Source of the DNA: Chionis minor
Lineage: Eukaryota > Chordata > Aves > Charadriiformes > Chionididae
Direction of reading: 5' to 3'
NCBI GenBank assembly: GCA_013398295.1
Contig: VZSF01005553.1
Coordinates: forward strand, 447,212 to 511,211
DNA length: 64,000 nt
Shown: one piece after another, positions 49,790 to 61,900 of the stretch
How the letters are laid out: the number at the start of each line of letters is the position of its first letter
How positions within the stretch are numbered: the stretch's first letter is position 1
Position numbers and translations under genes: made by a program
The notes under the pieces: generated by a model
What the model was told of the DNA's origin: nothing
Database searches by the model: none
Seen by the model: the letters and a program-made list of their open reading frames with translations, nothing else

Positions 49790-50320
49790 GCCTTTTCCCG
49801 TTTTCTGTTCCCGCGGATGTGTGCGTTCGCTCGCCGCGCTCACGGAATCGCAGCTGAACTCAGGAGACGCTGCGACGGGGCGGCTGCAGCTCACGTACAT
49901 CCCACATACAGCCCACATCTGACCAGCTCCCATATTCCCTCCGTCTTGGTGACTGTGGGAAATAAGCCCGAATCCCAGCAAAAAAAATGGCTTTAGAAGC
50001 ATCCTGTTGTAACAGCGTTACAGCAGAAATAAGTAGGAGATCAATGGGGCTCAGGGTTTAACTTTAAAGGAAAAAAGCAAACAACTTTTCCAAGGGTGTT
50101 TTGCCTACAGAGCAGCACAGACCAAGTATTATGAAAGACGCAATGTTATTTTGCTACGTGTTTAATTTCTCCCTCACGCTGTGATTTCCGCCCTTGCTAG
50201 GGGGCTGGCTCCGGCGGACGCCCTACAGCGTGGCCGAAATGCCGAGCATCTCTGTGCTGTCCCCGGGCAGGGGTTGTCCCCGTAACGCAGCGCGGGCACC
50301 GGGCTCTTTGTTTCCCTGCT
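49790..50320. other. Two CpG-rich intronic patches
   Basis: At 49797-49900 and 50190-50320 CpG dinucleotides are dense (for example CCCGCGGATG, CGCTCGCCGCGCTC and CCGGCGGACGCC), unlike the flanking AT-rich sequence. Open frames of 79-89 codons cross them on both strands without any known domain. They may be small CpG islands, an alternative promoter or retained old coding debris; none can be chosen by eye. Confidence 0.4.
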
Positions 50321-53300
50321 GCTCCGTTCATCATCTCCGAAGAAAGGAATGAGCTTCCTACTTCACTCCAAGTCCGTGCGGCTAAACCCGTTCTTTGGTG
50401 GGTGGGCTCCTTCCTTGGGAAACACGTGTCCTGCATCTGTCTTTGCTGTATTTGGTGGAAAAGGTATTTAAGCAGGAGATGAGTTTAACCAACTAGTTCT
50501 GATTCTGAATACCGGCTGGACACTCACTTCTGCAAACCGTCGCAGGAAAAAAATTGTTCTGAATTTTTTTGTTTGTACATTAGAGTCCTTAATGCCTCGA
50601 CTTTTTAACCAATTGCTACTGGTTAGTTGACACTGTTGATTTATGCCTGACAAGTACTGAATTTTCCAGATCTATCTGATAGCAATGTAGTATCATTCAA
50701 GCAAAAGTCTGTGACTAGCACCAAGTGGCATAATCTTATTCTTTCTGCAGAAGTCATCTTCACTGTGTTGATGCAGGTTACCAAAGTTGTTAATTACCAC
50801 GGGAGTCGCTTGCGGGCAGTGCGAGATTAAACTGAGATTGCTGCATGTTTGTTGCCCCCCTGCCCTTAGCTTTCCTTGGAAGTTGCAGCTCCTGCAAGGT
50901 AGGAGAGAGGAAGGGGAGTAACACCCCCTCTGAGCAACTTGATGACTTGCATCCCACACTAAAAATCTGATGTAAATTCCGGTGTTGAAGAGCATTTAAA
51001 TGTCTTGTCCAGTATCTCTGTAGTGGAACGGAGCGGGTGGCTGGAAGCAATAATCACTTTGATCCTCTCTCTTGAAAGTTTTGCTTGCGGTGCCAACCTA
51101 ATAGAACGTTGTGTTTGGAGGATAGTATGGAGACACCGTCTGTTTAAGGTTGTTCTCTTGCAGAAGCTGGGGGTGGCCTGGCTTTAAGTGTTTCACGACT
51201 GTCATCTTGTAGCTGCCTTCAGCGTATTTTGTAGGGTGACAAAGCTTGCCTGTGGTTATTTTCAAGGGATGAATAGTTTTGGGGTGTATCAGAATATAAA
51301 GTGCATGTCAATGAAATAATTCCCTATATCTTGATTAACTATGTTTAATGTATCTAGAGTTCTAGTGTAAACAAATCTTTAGACATATTTTGAGTTATCC
51401 CTACCTTAAATGAGAGGAAAGTTGGGACTGCTACATATTAAATTCTGTTCCATAAACAGTGGTGGAAATGCAGAGTTTTCTGAACGCAAACGGTCCCATT
51501 GCCCCAGCAGGAATGCTGACGGGGTTGGTGACCCAACTGGTGGAGAGGGGACTGGTGGAACCCGTCAGGCTGCGCTGCAGTCGCCACAGAGCTCTGCGTG
51601 GTGCCAGAAAAGCTAGTGTGAGCATTGTCAGCTCTTACGTAAAAGCACCTGGATTCTGTGAATCAATCCTAAGCAATTACAACGTAAAACAAGTCCTAGA
51701 ATAACCTAAACCCCAAAATCTCAGATCTCTGGAAAAAATAAGTGGAAAAAATAATTATACTATAGACATAGGGCTCCCTCCGAAAAGCCCCATCAAATGC
51801 TCTGTAGCCCAATATAGATGAGGGTATGTGTGGAAACCATGCAGGCACTATCATGAGGAACAGCAACGTAAAGTAACAATAGACGAGAGATTTTCTACTG
51901 TGTCTTGAATTGATTTCAACAAAATGAACCTATTACACAATTGCCTTTGGTTTTCATTGAGTGTTGCATTTCCTATGTAAATAAGGAAATGCAAAAAGTA
52001 GGAAAAGAAAAACCAGCATATAAACTGGATCTTGTTAGAAAGATCCATCTCAGGCTCCCCAGCTTTCCCCAGGGCACTCAGCTTTTAGTAACCCACCAGT
52101 GGTCCCTGGGTGAGGGAGTCCCCTGTCTTTAACATTGGGCAACTCTTTGATGTGTGATTGTGGAACAGTTGGAAACCTGCAGAAAAAAGCTGCTGGTGAT
52201 GAAACATTAACTGCACAGCGGCTGGCGAGACAGTAGGATGGATGATATATGCTATAAAATCCATGTGAAATACAAGTTTAAATTGAAACCCATCTCTCCT
52301 TTTAGGTTTTTTTTTTAAAACTTATTTTTTAGCATTTTTTTGCTAAAATATTGTCAGTGTAAAGGAATGGTAACATTTGAAGGATTTTTAAATTATGCTT
52401 GGCATTTCTAGCAATGTGCAGTGTTTCCCTTAATCCATTTTAATAGGATTTACAATCCTTTTATTTTTTTTTTGATCAGAAGCTTCAAGCCTTTCTGAAT
52501 CTTCACTAAAGCTACAGTTGTAGTAAAGCCAAAAAGGGTTGTATGAATTTCGCTTGCAGTCTCTTGATGAAATTTATGTACGTCCCTTCCAAGGGAAATA
52601 TCCCAACACAATATTTCTAGTATTGAAATTCTGAGTATATTGAAAGTATCAGATTGAAAAGCTTCCTATTACAATTATGAAGAGAAATCAGATAATTAAT
52701 CCATGGAAAGTCTAGAGATCATAAAATTAGTATTCTGTGAAATTTCACACCTTTTGACCACATAAGTTCTGCTCATAAGTTTCAGGCAGACTTTAAAAGT
52801 TACTTTAAAACTATAAAATCACTATAAAATCCTTCTGCACAATAACCCTGAGATATCCTACAAAGCATGGAAGTAACGCCAGCTGATGCAGAGTGCGATG
52901 GGCAGGAGAACAGTCCATCAAACTGTTCATTGTCCATCAAACGCTCTGCTTCATTGAACAGGGAGAGGGGAAAAGGCCTTCTGGAATGTTGGCTCCGTCC
53001 TCTGCAGATGCTTGGTGAGAAAACTCGCCTTGTATCCTTCTGAGGAACTGGCAGATCCCAGTTAACATCCAAGAATCAGGTCTGGCGTGGTGCGGGTGTC
53101 CTGAAAATGTCCAGTTTTCAGGTCTAAGTGTTTATATCCTACCAAATGGTGTTAGCAACATCTCACCTGTTTCAAGGGGAAAAACAAAAAAAAGTTTTCT
53201 TTTCCTGAAATGTTGGGACGGTGTCTTTGGCCCTTTATCCATATAGGGTACCCTTGGTACTGGGTAAGTGGTGTAGAGCTTTGGGCGGGGGATGCTGGAG

Positions 53301-54949
53301 TTACGTTTAGAATCTTGAATAACGTTCTTTTTGGATGCCGACTTCTCCTCATCCCCTGAAATATTTTAACCTTGGTTTATCTGAAATAAATATGAAGTGC
53401 ACCTCAACCAAGCTTTCATTATTAGCTGATTAAAATCTTATGGGGTTTTTTATGAAGTTTATGAGAGTTGCTCATTGATAATCTCAGAACAGCAAGAGCA
53501 GAGTATTTTATTATGACTATCTGCTTCCTCTGAAATACCCTGACTAGCAGAGACAGAGGCTTTGAACCAGCAGTAGTGCAAGAAAAGGATGTGGTAATTA
53601 TAGTGATGGTGGTTTTTTAAAACTACTTTCTGCTATTATTATCTGCATATCCTTGGGCCCAAAAAGCACTGGATGAATGTCATCAAAGACAGTGTATTCC
53701 CAGCTGTGCCAAGCACAATATTCTAGAAATTCTGTCTGTGTATTTGAGAAAGTGTTTCAGCTGGTATTGTACCTATTTACAGAAAAGATGAACAGAGGAG
53801 TGAGTGGGGAAAATACTTTGGGGGGAGGAATGAAGACTGTAAACCAAGACAAATACATATTTTCCCAATAATTTTGTAATAAATTCTTGGTTATTACAAT
53901 TATTGCAGCTTATTACAATAGTTCAGATAGAAAAGGTTTTGGTGTGTAAATGAAATAGGTCTCCAGTCGATCCCCCTCGCCTCGTTTATCCCTTTTAGGG
54001 GAAAAGTAAATGGGTTATCATTGGGAAAGGATTTTGGAATCTGAAATCTGCCAAGCATATTCTTGTATTTCAAGTCACCGCAGTAGCGTAGAAATTCACT
54101 GCAGCTTCTACCGTATTCACTAATGAGCTCCCATCACGTGACCGCTGCGTACGCTAGATGGTTTCTGAGTTCCATGGTTGCCAGGATTCTGGTCCAAATG
54201 AATTTTATTGCATATTTAGATAATTTCAGTCACAGTATACTGTGAGGGTGCTTTAAAATCTCCTCCTTGCTGACTGTCAGAGAGACTACAAACATGTGGC
54301 CTCGTTAAGCATGTATTAGTTGAGAATAACCTGTGTGAGAGAATAACCCGGCATCATATTGTCTCAACAGACCTATCTTTTTGTAAAGGAAGGAGTTCTA
54401 GATTATCACTGTGCTCAAATTTCTAGTTTTTACATTTATAATAATGTGTATCAGTTACTTTGTAATGTGCAATTTATCCACTCTGTAGAATTCTATAATT
54501 GAATGATTTAATTTGCCATCCTCTTTAAAAATCATAAATTGAATAATTGCAGCGTATAAACCAGTGTTGAATTGGATGAACTTGGTTTAAAAGGTCTGTC
54601 TCTATGTCATACTGCCCACGATTACTGAGAAGTGTTTAAGGACATGAAAAGGTAAGTGCTGAGAAATCCCAAATTCTGAAACAATAGAATTGCAGTCAAC
54701 GCGCTGCCCATCCCCACCCCCCTCCCAGAGCCAGAATAAACCTGCATAAATGGGATTGTGTGATTCTACTGGGAAGGCAATTAATCCCTCAGGAGAGAGA
54801 GCAAGATCTATTAATATGCAAATGAAGTTCATGACATGGTCAGCATATTTTAGAGGATTGTCTGTCACTAGCAGACGTTTCCATTGGAACAAAGCAATTT
54901 CCAAGAATTCGCAGGAAAATGAAGCTCCAAGAAAAGGAGTTTTATGAAG

Positions 54950-55900
54950 TAGAAGATGATAATTTCAAAGGTGCCCGTTTGCTGCTTGCTTCGGGCTGAG
55001 CTGCGGTGATGGTGGCGTTCACGCAGCTCCTTCTCCTCCCTCGGTGATTCCTGCCCCGCTCTTCAGCTGCCCGTGTGCTCCACTCCGGTGCCTCCGTGGA
55101 GGGTGTCTCTCCTCCGCATCCCATGTCCTGCTTTGATCCATGACCTCCCCAAACCAAGACGTGAGCCACAACAGGGGCATCAGCTGCCTCTGAAGAATCT
55201 TTGAGCCCCCAACAGCACTGACATTCCCAAGTCAGTCAGATGGCTCCAAAATCACCAAGACGTTCCTAATACTTCTAGCTAGATCGTTACGATAGGACTC
55301 TGGCAAGTATTCTGATGGGTTGATCTTCCCCTTACGAGTTTCCCTAAAGGATCTGTGAACTAAGGCATGGCCTTCTCTCAGCAGTGTCTCTGGTTAAGCT
55401 GGAGACCACCAGCTCTTTGTTGAGACCACCTCATGCCTCCAGGCAAATACTCGCTACCTCTGGAGCTGCTGCCCCACGACCTTCTGAAAAGGAGCCATCT
55501 CCCTTCACTTCCCCAAACTCTCCTCCAGCCCTTGGCAGGTTACACCAGAGCTGGGCGTTCTTGTAAATGGAGGTTGCAGCCTGCCCAAAGCAGCGCTCCT
55601 GCCGCAGCCCTGAGCATTGGCCCTTAGTGAGGAAATGATGCCGGTAGGCATGGCTGGGTTGGGAGCGGAGCATTGGCTGGATCGGCTGGAATTCAAAGGC
55701 AAACTGGGAGTGCGCAAGGGGAGCGCTGAGCTGCAAATCTTTTGTCCCCTGCAGACTCTTAGAGGAAGCACTGAGAATTATTTTGAAGTGCTGGATCTTG
55801 TACGACTGAGCAGGAGTCAGGCTGGGTCCTGTCTTGGCCAGCAAAGTTTCACAAGTAGACTGGGACTTTGATAAGCACACGCAGGGACTCTAGGGATGGA
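54950..55900. other. GC-richer 0.95-kb segment, unclassified
   Basis: Base composition shifts to near-balanced GC over this segment and returns to AT-rich sharply after about 55900. Several overlapping open frames occur, the longest 149 codons on the minus strand (55431-55880), with others of 60-88 codons on both strands. None shows a signal peptide, known domain or splice-bounded pattern that I recognise. It could be an old repeat, a lncRNA exon or a regulatory island. Confidence 0.4.
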
Positions 55901-58900
55901 AGAAAACTGAGTTGTCCATACTCATTGAAAAGATTTTGACCTGCTTAAAAAAAAAAAAGTGTGAAAAGAAACACATAGTTTTGGGATAACTTATATTTTG
56001 TTTCCTTTGTAAATTTATTTTATATTTATGACTCAAAAAGACTTCCTGAAAAACAAGGGCAGAAATGTACTGTATACACTTGAAGAGATATGAAAGACAT
56101 TACTTTTGTACAGAAAATCCCAGAGCTTCCAGTAAGCATGGGAAAGCGGGAAGCAATAGAGTATGAAGGATTTTAAGTTAAGAGGTTAAAGAAAATAACT
56201 GTTGCATGGTGTGATACAGAAATGGTTTTGCCTGTAAGGAAACGGGCAGTTTTGTTTTCAGTAGCACTGGAAGAAACTCAGTACCTTTTCAATTCTTCGC
56301 ATAAAATGTCAAGAGACTGGGAGGGAACAGTTGAGTTTGTGTACATTAGCATAGGAAAACAGTTTGTCAACCTAATTTTATGGTTATAGTAATTAGGTTA
56401 ATATTTTTATGATAGACTGTAGCCTACATTGAAGACTGAGGTCTAAAGAGAGAAAAGAAACCAACACTTAAAATGTCTCTGGTTTCTGAAGAGCAGTAAA
56501 ACTGACTTTTTACTGTGAAAATAAGGAAGGTGCTGAGTAACTATCAGGTATCTAGAAGTACTTGGTCCAGTATGATAGTCTGTGAATTTGTATAAAACGT
56601 AGCGGGCTAATTTTTACCAGTGGTTTACAAAAAGCTGGGTTGTGACTTAATGTACTGGATGTGCTTATTTTGTAGGTAAGACTTGAGGATTTGAAAAGAA
56701 GTGTTGAAAGTCAGAGAGTGTCTTTGAAATGCTTAGCATAAAAATCAATTTTTAAAACAGTGCATGACTAATATAAAAGGTTTGATTTTTCTTCCCCTGA
56801 AAAGAACACTTGCCTCTTTAGTTTTTTTGCCTTGCTATATAAGTCATATTTTGATATGAAATGACAATTTTGTAGCATAACACAGTTTAATAATATTCAG
56901 CCATAGGTAGTTGTTGAATATTACTTATTTAATACATTATTTGATGAACACTGATACTATTCCTATGCTTTATAAAAGGAGCAGAGGCATTTTAGTATAT
57001 CAAACAATGAAAAGGCAAGAAGGAAGAAAAAGTCATTTGAATTATAATGAAGTGGTATAAAATTCACAGTACATTAGTTTTCATCTGTGGGATCTTATAA
57101 TGAGTATTATTCTGCCAGGCTAAAAATTAATGTTGTGAGGAACTCCCCTCAAGTGCTTTGTGATGTTTCCTATCTTTTCACTGTGTTAACCGTCATAGGG
57201 TTTGACCCCAAGTTCCCAAATGTATCTCATTAACACAGAGATTTTTGCTTTAGTTTAAATAATAAAGTCGCTGTAGCTGATTGTCTCTGTCAGTTTGTCA
57301 GTGGGATGGAAATCTGGAAGCCTCTAGTTTTTTTTACAAAAGTACCTTGAGAGCGTCAATACTTGCCAAAGTAACCCTGTTGGCGTTTCCTGTGGTACTG
57401 TACAAGTACGAAATTTTAAAGTTGCATTTTCTGCAGTTCTGCCAGTACAGAGCTATTCCACTGAACTGGGAGACAGCAGCCAGAAACGAGGTCACCCTCA
57501 GTTTGCATGTCGAGCGCGGGGTTTGAAGAGCACAAAGCCGCTTTTTGGTCATCTTTACATTCTCAGATGAGTTGCGCACGTCGTCCTTTGAAATGGAAGA
57601 TTCAAACTGTTTACCTTCATACAGGTTGTAGAAAGTTCTTTCTGTGAAAGTCAGGTTAAATTGGGGAAGATTATCTCAGTGGGTAGAATCAAAGCACTAA
57701 GCATCTCTTTTTCAAACCAAAGATGCAAAGGCAAGTCTTTTTAGGGGGATGTATTTTCTTAAGAGGTTTATAGGAGTACGTAGGATTGCAGCTTTTGCTT
57801 TTATCCACAGTAATTTTCAGCTGTTGGAATTAGTGTCTGGTTCTCTGAGGTTCTGTTAATGATTCAGATCTACATCTGGAGTGATAAAATGTTGCTGCAT
57901 CCATAGAAATGTTTCCTTGATGCAAAACATTAGAACTGAATAGGAATAAAATAGCAATTAAATATAATAATTTTGCATAAGAGGCATCATTACAATTGCA
58001 AAACTGCACATTTGAGACTGCGAGACCATCCGTGCCCTGCAGGTCGCGGCAGTGGGAGAAGCGGACGAGCGGAGTCAGGTGCGCGTCACGCAGGGTTTGT
58101 ATGGGCAAACTCAAAGGCTTTTGCAACTGTACATCCAGCTCTTGCTTTTCTTACTTTACAAGTGCTTGAGTTTGTCAGCTAAATTGTTTTGTTTGGTTGT
58201 GGTTTTTTTTTTTTTCATGTAGCTTGTTCATTTGTTATTTCCCTGAGGGGGTTTTTGTTTGCTCATTTTTAAGGTTAAAGCCCGAGATTCCCGTGTTTCC
58301 ATTTGTAAGCGCCCTTTGCGATGGGTGGCTCTAACTGGCCGCTTTGGTTGCCAGTATTTAATCTTTAGGATGATGGTTGTGGCCTGTGGCTTGAGAAGAC
58401 GATTAGCCGAGGAGAACAGATGGAGGAGGCGGCCGCCCGGGGCGTTACGCTGCGGTGGTCTCTGCCGCTTCGCTTCTGCCGGGCGCCTGGAGCATCGGGT
58501 CTCCCTCGGTCTGCCCTTCCCGCAGCTGCCCTCGTCCCTCCCGGTGTTCCCGAGCCCTTCGTGGCACTGCTGGGGCTGCTGGTGATCTTAGTAGCCACTG
58601 CTGAAGAAATCTACAGTTTTCATTTTCCGGTGTTAACTTTGAAAAAAGTGACAAAGTAAAATGCTTTTGGCAAATCCAAGGAAGAGAAAGGAGAAGCTCT
58701 TCCCATAGTACTAACACGTCGTGTCTTGGTGCAAACCAGCACAACACGGAGCCTCTTCTGTGTCCTTGGAGAATATCCACAGCTTTTGCAGCAAACAGCA
58801 GCAGTTCGAATAGGAAGGATCACAACACTTGTTTTTCATTTAGGCAAAATAAACATAGGGGTTGCTCTCTTTTCCTCCTATGCAGTAGGATTTTGTTTCC

Positions 58901-61900
58901 TATTTGTAGCCGGGGGATTATAAATTCAGTAGTGGGATGGTGTCCTAAAAATGCAAAGCTTTTAATTCTGGCGTTTTCAGAACGTTTTGGAAAAGTCAAA
59001 ATTCAGCCTTCAAACTGCGTTTTCAGAATTGACATCTGTATTTCCTCCTCATAAATGAAAGGACAAGAAGGGGATAACTCATTTTGACCCAAGCTGAAGT
59101 AATTTATTTAGCCACTGAACTGAGAAGTCTATTGTTTGTATGCCTTCCATAATGTGAATAACAATGCTGGCCCCAAATCCGAGATAGAATGAAAATCATG
59201 AAGCTTTCAGACTGTGTGTGTTTTATTGAATTATTTTAACGCGTTTGTCTTGGAGCATCTCAGAGTTCACTTGTATTTAGTTACATATGGGCAATGAAAA
59301 GACAATTCTAGCCCCAGAAGTCTGCGGTCTAAACGTAACGTGCGAGAGAACAGCTGGACCCTGCAGCAGCACAGCCGCTCGAGGAAAGAGGGAAATAATT
59401 GTCATGAGCGTAATAAGCAGTGGCCACAGCGCACCAGCTGTCTCGCCAATATGAAGCAAAGTTGAAAGTGGATTAGACATTCATGAGTTTAGCTTCTCTG
59501 GTTTACTGTCCTAAAGCTTACGAGTGAATTTATTACTTGTCAGACGGGTAAATGAGAAATTATTAGTGGCTAAAGGTTGAGGAGAGTCCAAAGATAAACA
59601 GTTCTGTTTATTGTCATCCTCTTACGTGTCTTTAGAAGAAGCAAGATTCTTTGAAGTGGCTGAGTTAATCTGCATTTATGTGTGCTTTGTCGTAACACAT
59701 ATGGTAAAAACTGGAATCGGAGAGACTTATTACAGTAAATGTGATGGAACAATTTATTTAACATAATGCTCTGGATGTGAAAGGAGGAAAAACTAACTTG
59801 TAAGCGAAGCTTTGCTGTCATGCGTGGTATGATGGAGGTTGCAGTGCAACACTTAGAGGTGCCTGGGTTGGCTATGGCCTATGCTGTTGTTGGAAAAAAG
59901 CATATTTTTCTGTGTCAGGTGAAGGCTAAGTTTAGTCATGAATTTTTGCAATTGAATTTAGGCAATTTTTGTATAGACGATGAGTAAGACTTACACTTTC
60001 AGAATATAGCACCAGGTACGTAAATGACTCTTGATAACTATTCCTGTTAGTGTTTACCTTAAGCACGTTATTTTAATTACTATTAGTTTAGTAGTTTACC
60101 AATTAAAATGCTTTAGATAGTATGCTTGCATGTCTAATTAGGCGTTTAGACAAGTCTGTTAGTTTTCTGGAAGCATGGAATCTTCCCATCTCTCTCCCCG
60201 TTTGCTTAGATTTGCAGGTATGTATTTGCATTAAAAGAAATGTTAATGCTTGCGTTAAAAGCTGGTCCATTCTGAAACTGCTGTTGCACAGTAAACAGCA
60301 GTGAAAGCTTCTCTACCTTGCAAAGAAAAGGTAGAAATGGCTTTGAAATTGCAGATACACTGAAGAGCTGAAACTTCCAAATTGAAATTGTGCTGCAACT
60401 TAGAAAGGGAGCAGTGGGTTTGCATCATGAGTTGTTTGTAGATAAGCTAACTTAAAGTTATTTTTCAGAATTTTTCTGCTTAGATTGGATTTTATAACCC
60501 TCTTATTCCTAAACAGCTGCCTTTATAATTGGAGAGTAATTAATAGAATGGACAGATCTGCCCAAATGTTACGCATACTTCAGTAGAATTCCAGTGAAAC
60601 TGTATGATTCGAACCCATCATCTTTACTAGAGGCTTGATTGATGAGGGAAAAAAAAATCATCTCAGCAGGCAGTTTAAGAAAAAAGAAAAATGTGTGTTA
60701 TATAGTAATCTTTGTATTCAAAAAACTAAAAGTAATTCTTGCCGCTCTTTATTGGTACCGAAAATAGTTTTTCTCTTGTAGTTTTGTGTGCCAGCCTTAA
60801 AAAGGTAGAGGTTTTTATAAGAATAAAGTGAAACGGGCGAATCGAGAAGGATGATATTTAACAAATTTCAGGGCAGAATGAAATACCGTACAACTTGATC
60901 CCTCTTTTTGCATAAAAACTTTCAATAGGTGTTAGTCTTTTGTAGCTCTGAGCGATATCTCACAACTGCATTTACTGCACCTGCTTCTAGTTAATTTTCC
61001 TATGGGGGAGGGAATAAAATCTGCATCTCTCCTACAGTCGACAGGCTTTGTCAACAAGGTTTGCTCCATGCCTACAAAGCAAGAATTGCCAAAGTATTTC
61101 TTAACATTATTGCTTTGCACTCGTTAGTATAAATAGACTTTTAAAAAATATATGCGCATTTTAAAATCTGTGGTAAGTATGCCGAAAGTGTGTTAATCAG
61201 ACTGGAAGGAGTATAAGGTGATACAGAACTTAAAACTAGTCCCGGTCTTTGGCTAATTGTGTGCACAATCTCAGCTCTCGTGAGTAGTTGAGAGAGCTAA
61301 AGCAATGGATGGTATTTCAGATGCAACCACCAGTAGGTTTCTGTCTGTGTACCTGCGATCTCGTATCCTGGTGGCTTTGCATTTTAGTGTTTGCGTAGGT
61401 TTGAATAATACGTTAGTTTTTTAATATAAACATTTTTTTCTTTGCTGGTTTCTTGGAAGCACTGGTCATCCCTCGCCTGCCTCTTCGTCACTGTCCGGCA
61501 TAGCTGGACAGGTGAAACAAGACCAGGGAAGATGCTCTTACTCGGATACGGCGGTGGTGTAGCTGTGTGCCAAGTGTTTCACCTTGTGCCACAGCTCAGT
61601 TCTCGTGTAAGTGGTATTTTCATGCCCGTTTTATGACAGATTAATTTTGCTGCTCTTGTTTTCAAAGAGGACGCTTGGGTCTCGGTGCTCGCGGTCATGG
61701 TGCCGGCAAGTTTCCCTGTGGCGCAGGGTGCTTACGCCGTGGCAGAGCAGAGCGGCGTCAGCCGTGCCATCTTGCTCTAACAACATGTGTTTATTGCAAG
61801 ACAAAACTCCTGTTGTATGTCTTGAGCCTCAAGGAAGGAAGCAGGTTTCTACCAACTTCTTTCATGCAGTGAGGTGGATTTTCTTCTGCATGTAATAAGC

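Larger units (their letters stand above)
43697..54949 (+). other. CACNA2D3 intron 2, 43.7-54.9 kb: no gene seen
   Basis: AT-rich unique sequence. It includes a GAAAA/TGAAA-rich stretch (44385-44432), an octamer-bearing inverted repeat (45354-45379), an A/C-rich tract (49344-49440) and CpG-rich patches (49790-49910 and 50190-50320). Open frames reach about 115 codons without any recognised domain. Confidence 0.65.

Noticed and set aside
52326..52348. Hairpin TTTTAGCA / TGCTAAAA with a T6 loop
   Set aside because: Short AT-rich stem next to T-runs; expected by chance in this composition.
60600..60690. T-loop-like GGGTTCGAATCA on the minus strand suggesting a tRNA
   Set aside because: The upstream sequence shows no D arm, anticodon stem or acceptor pairing.
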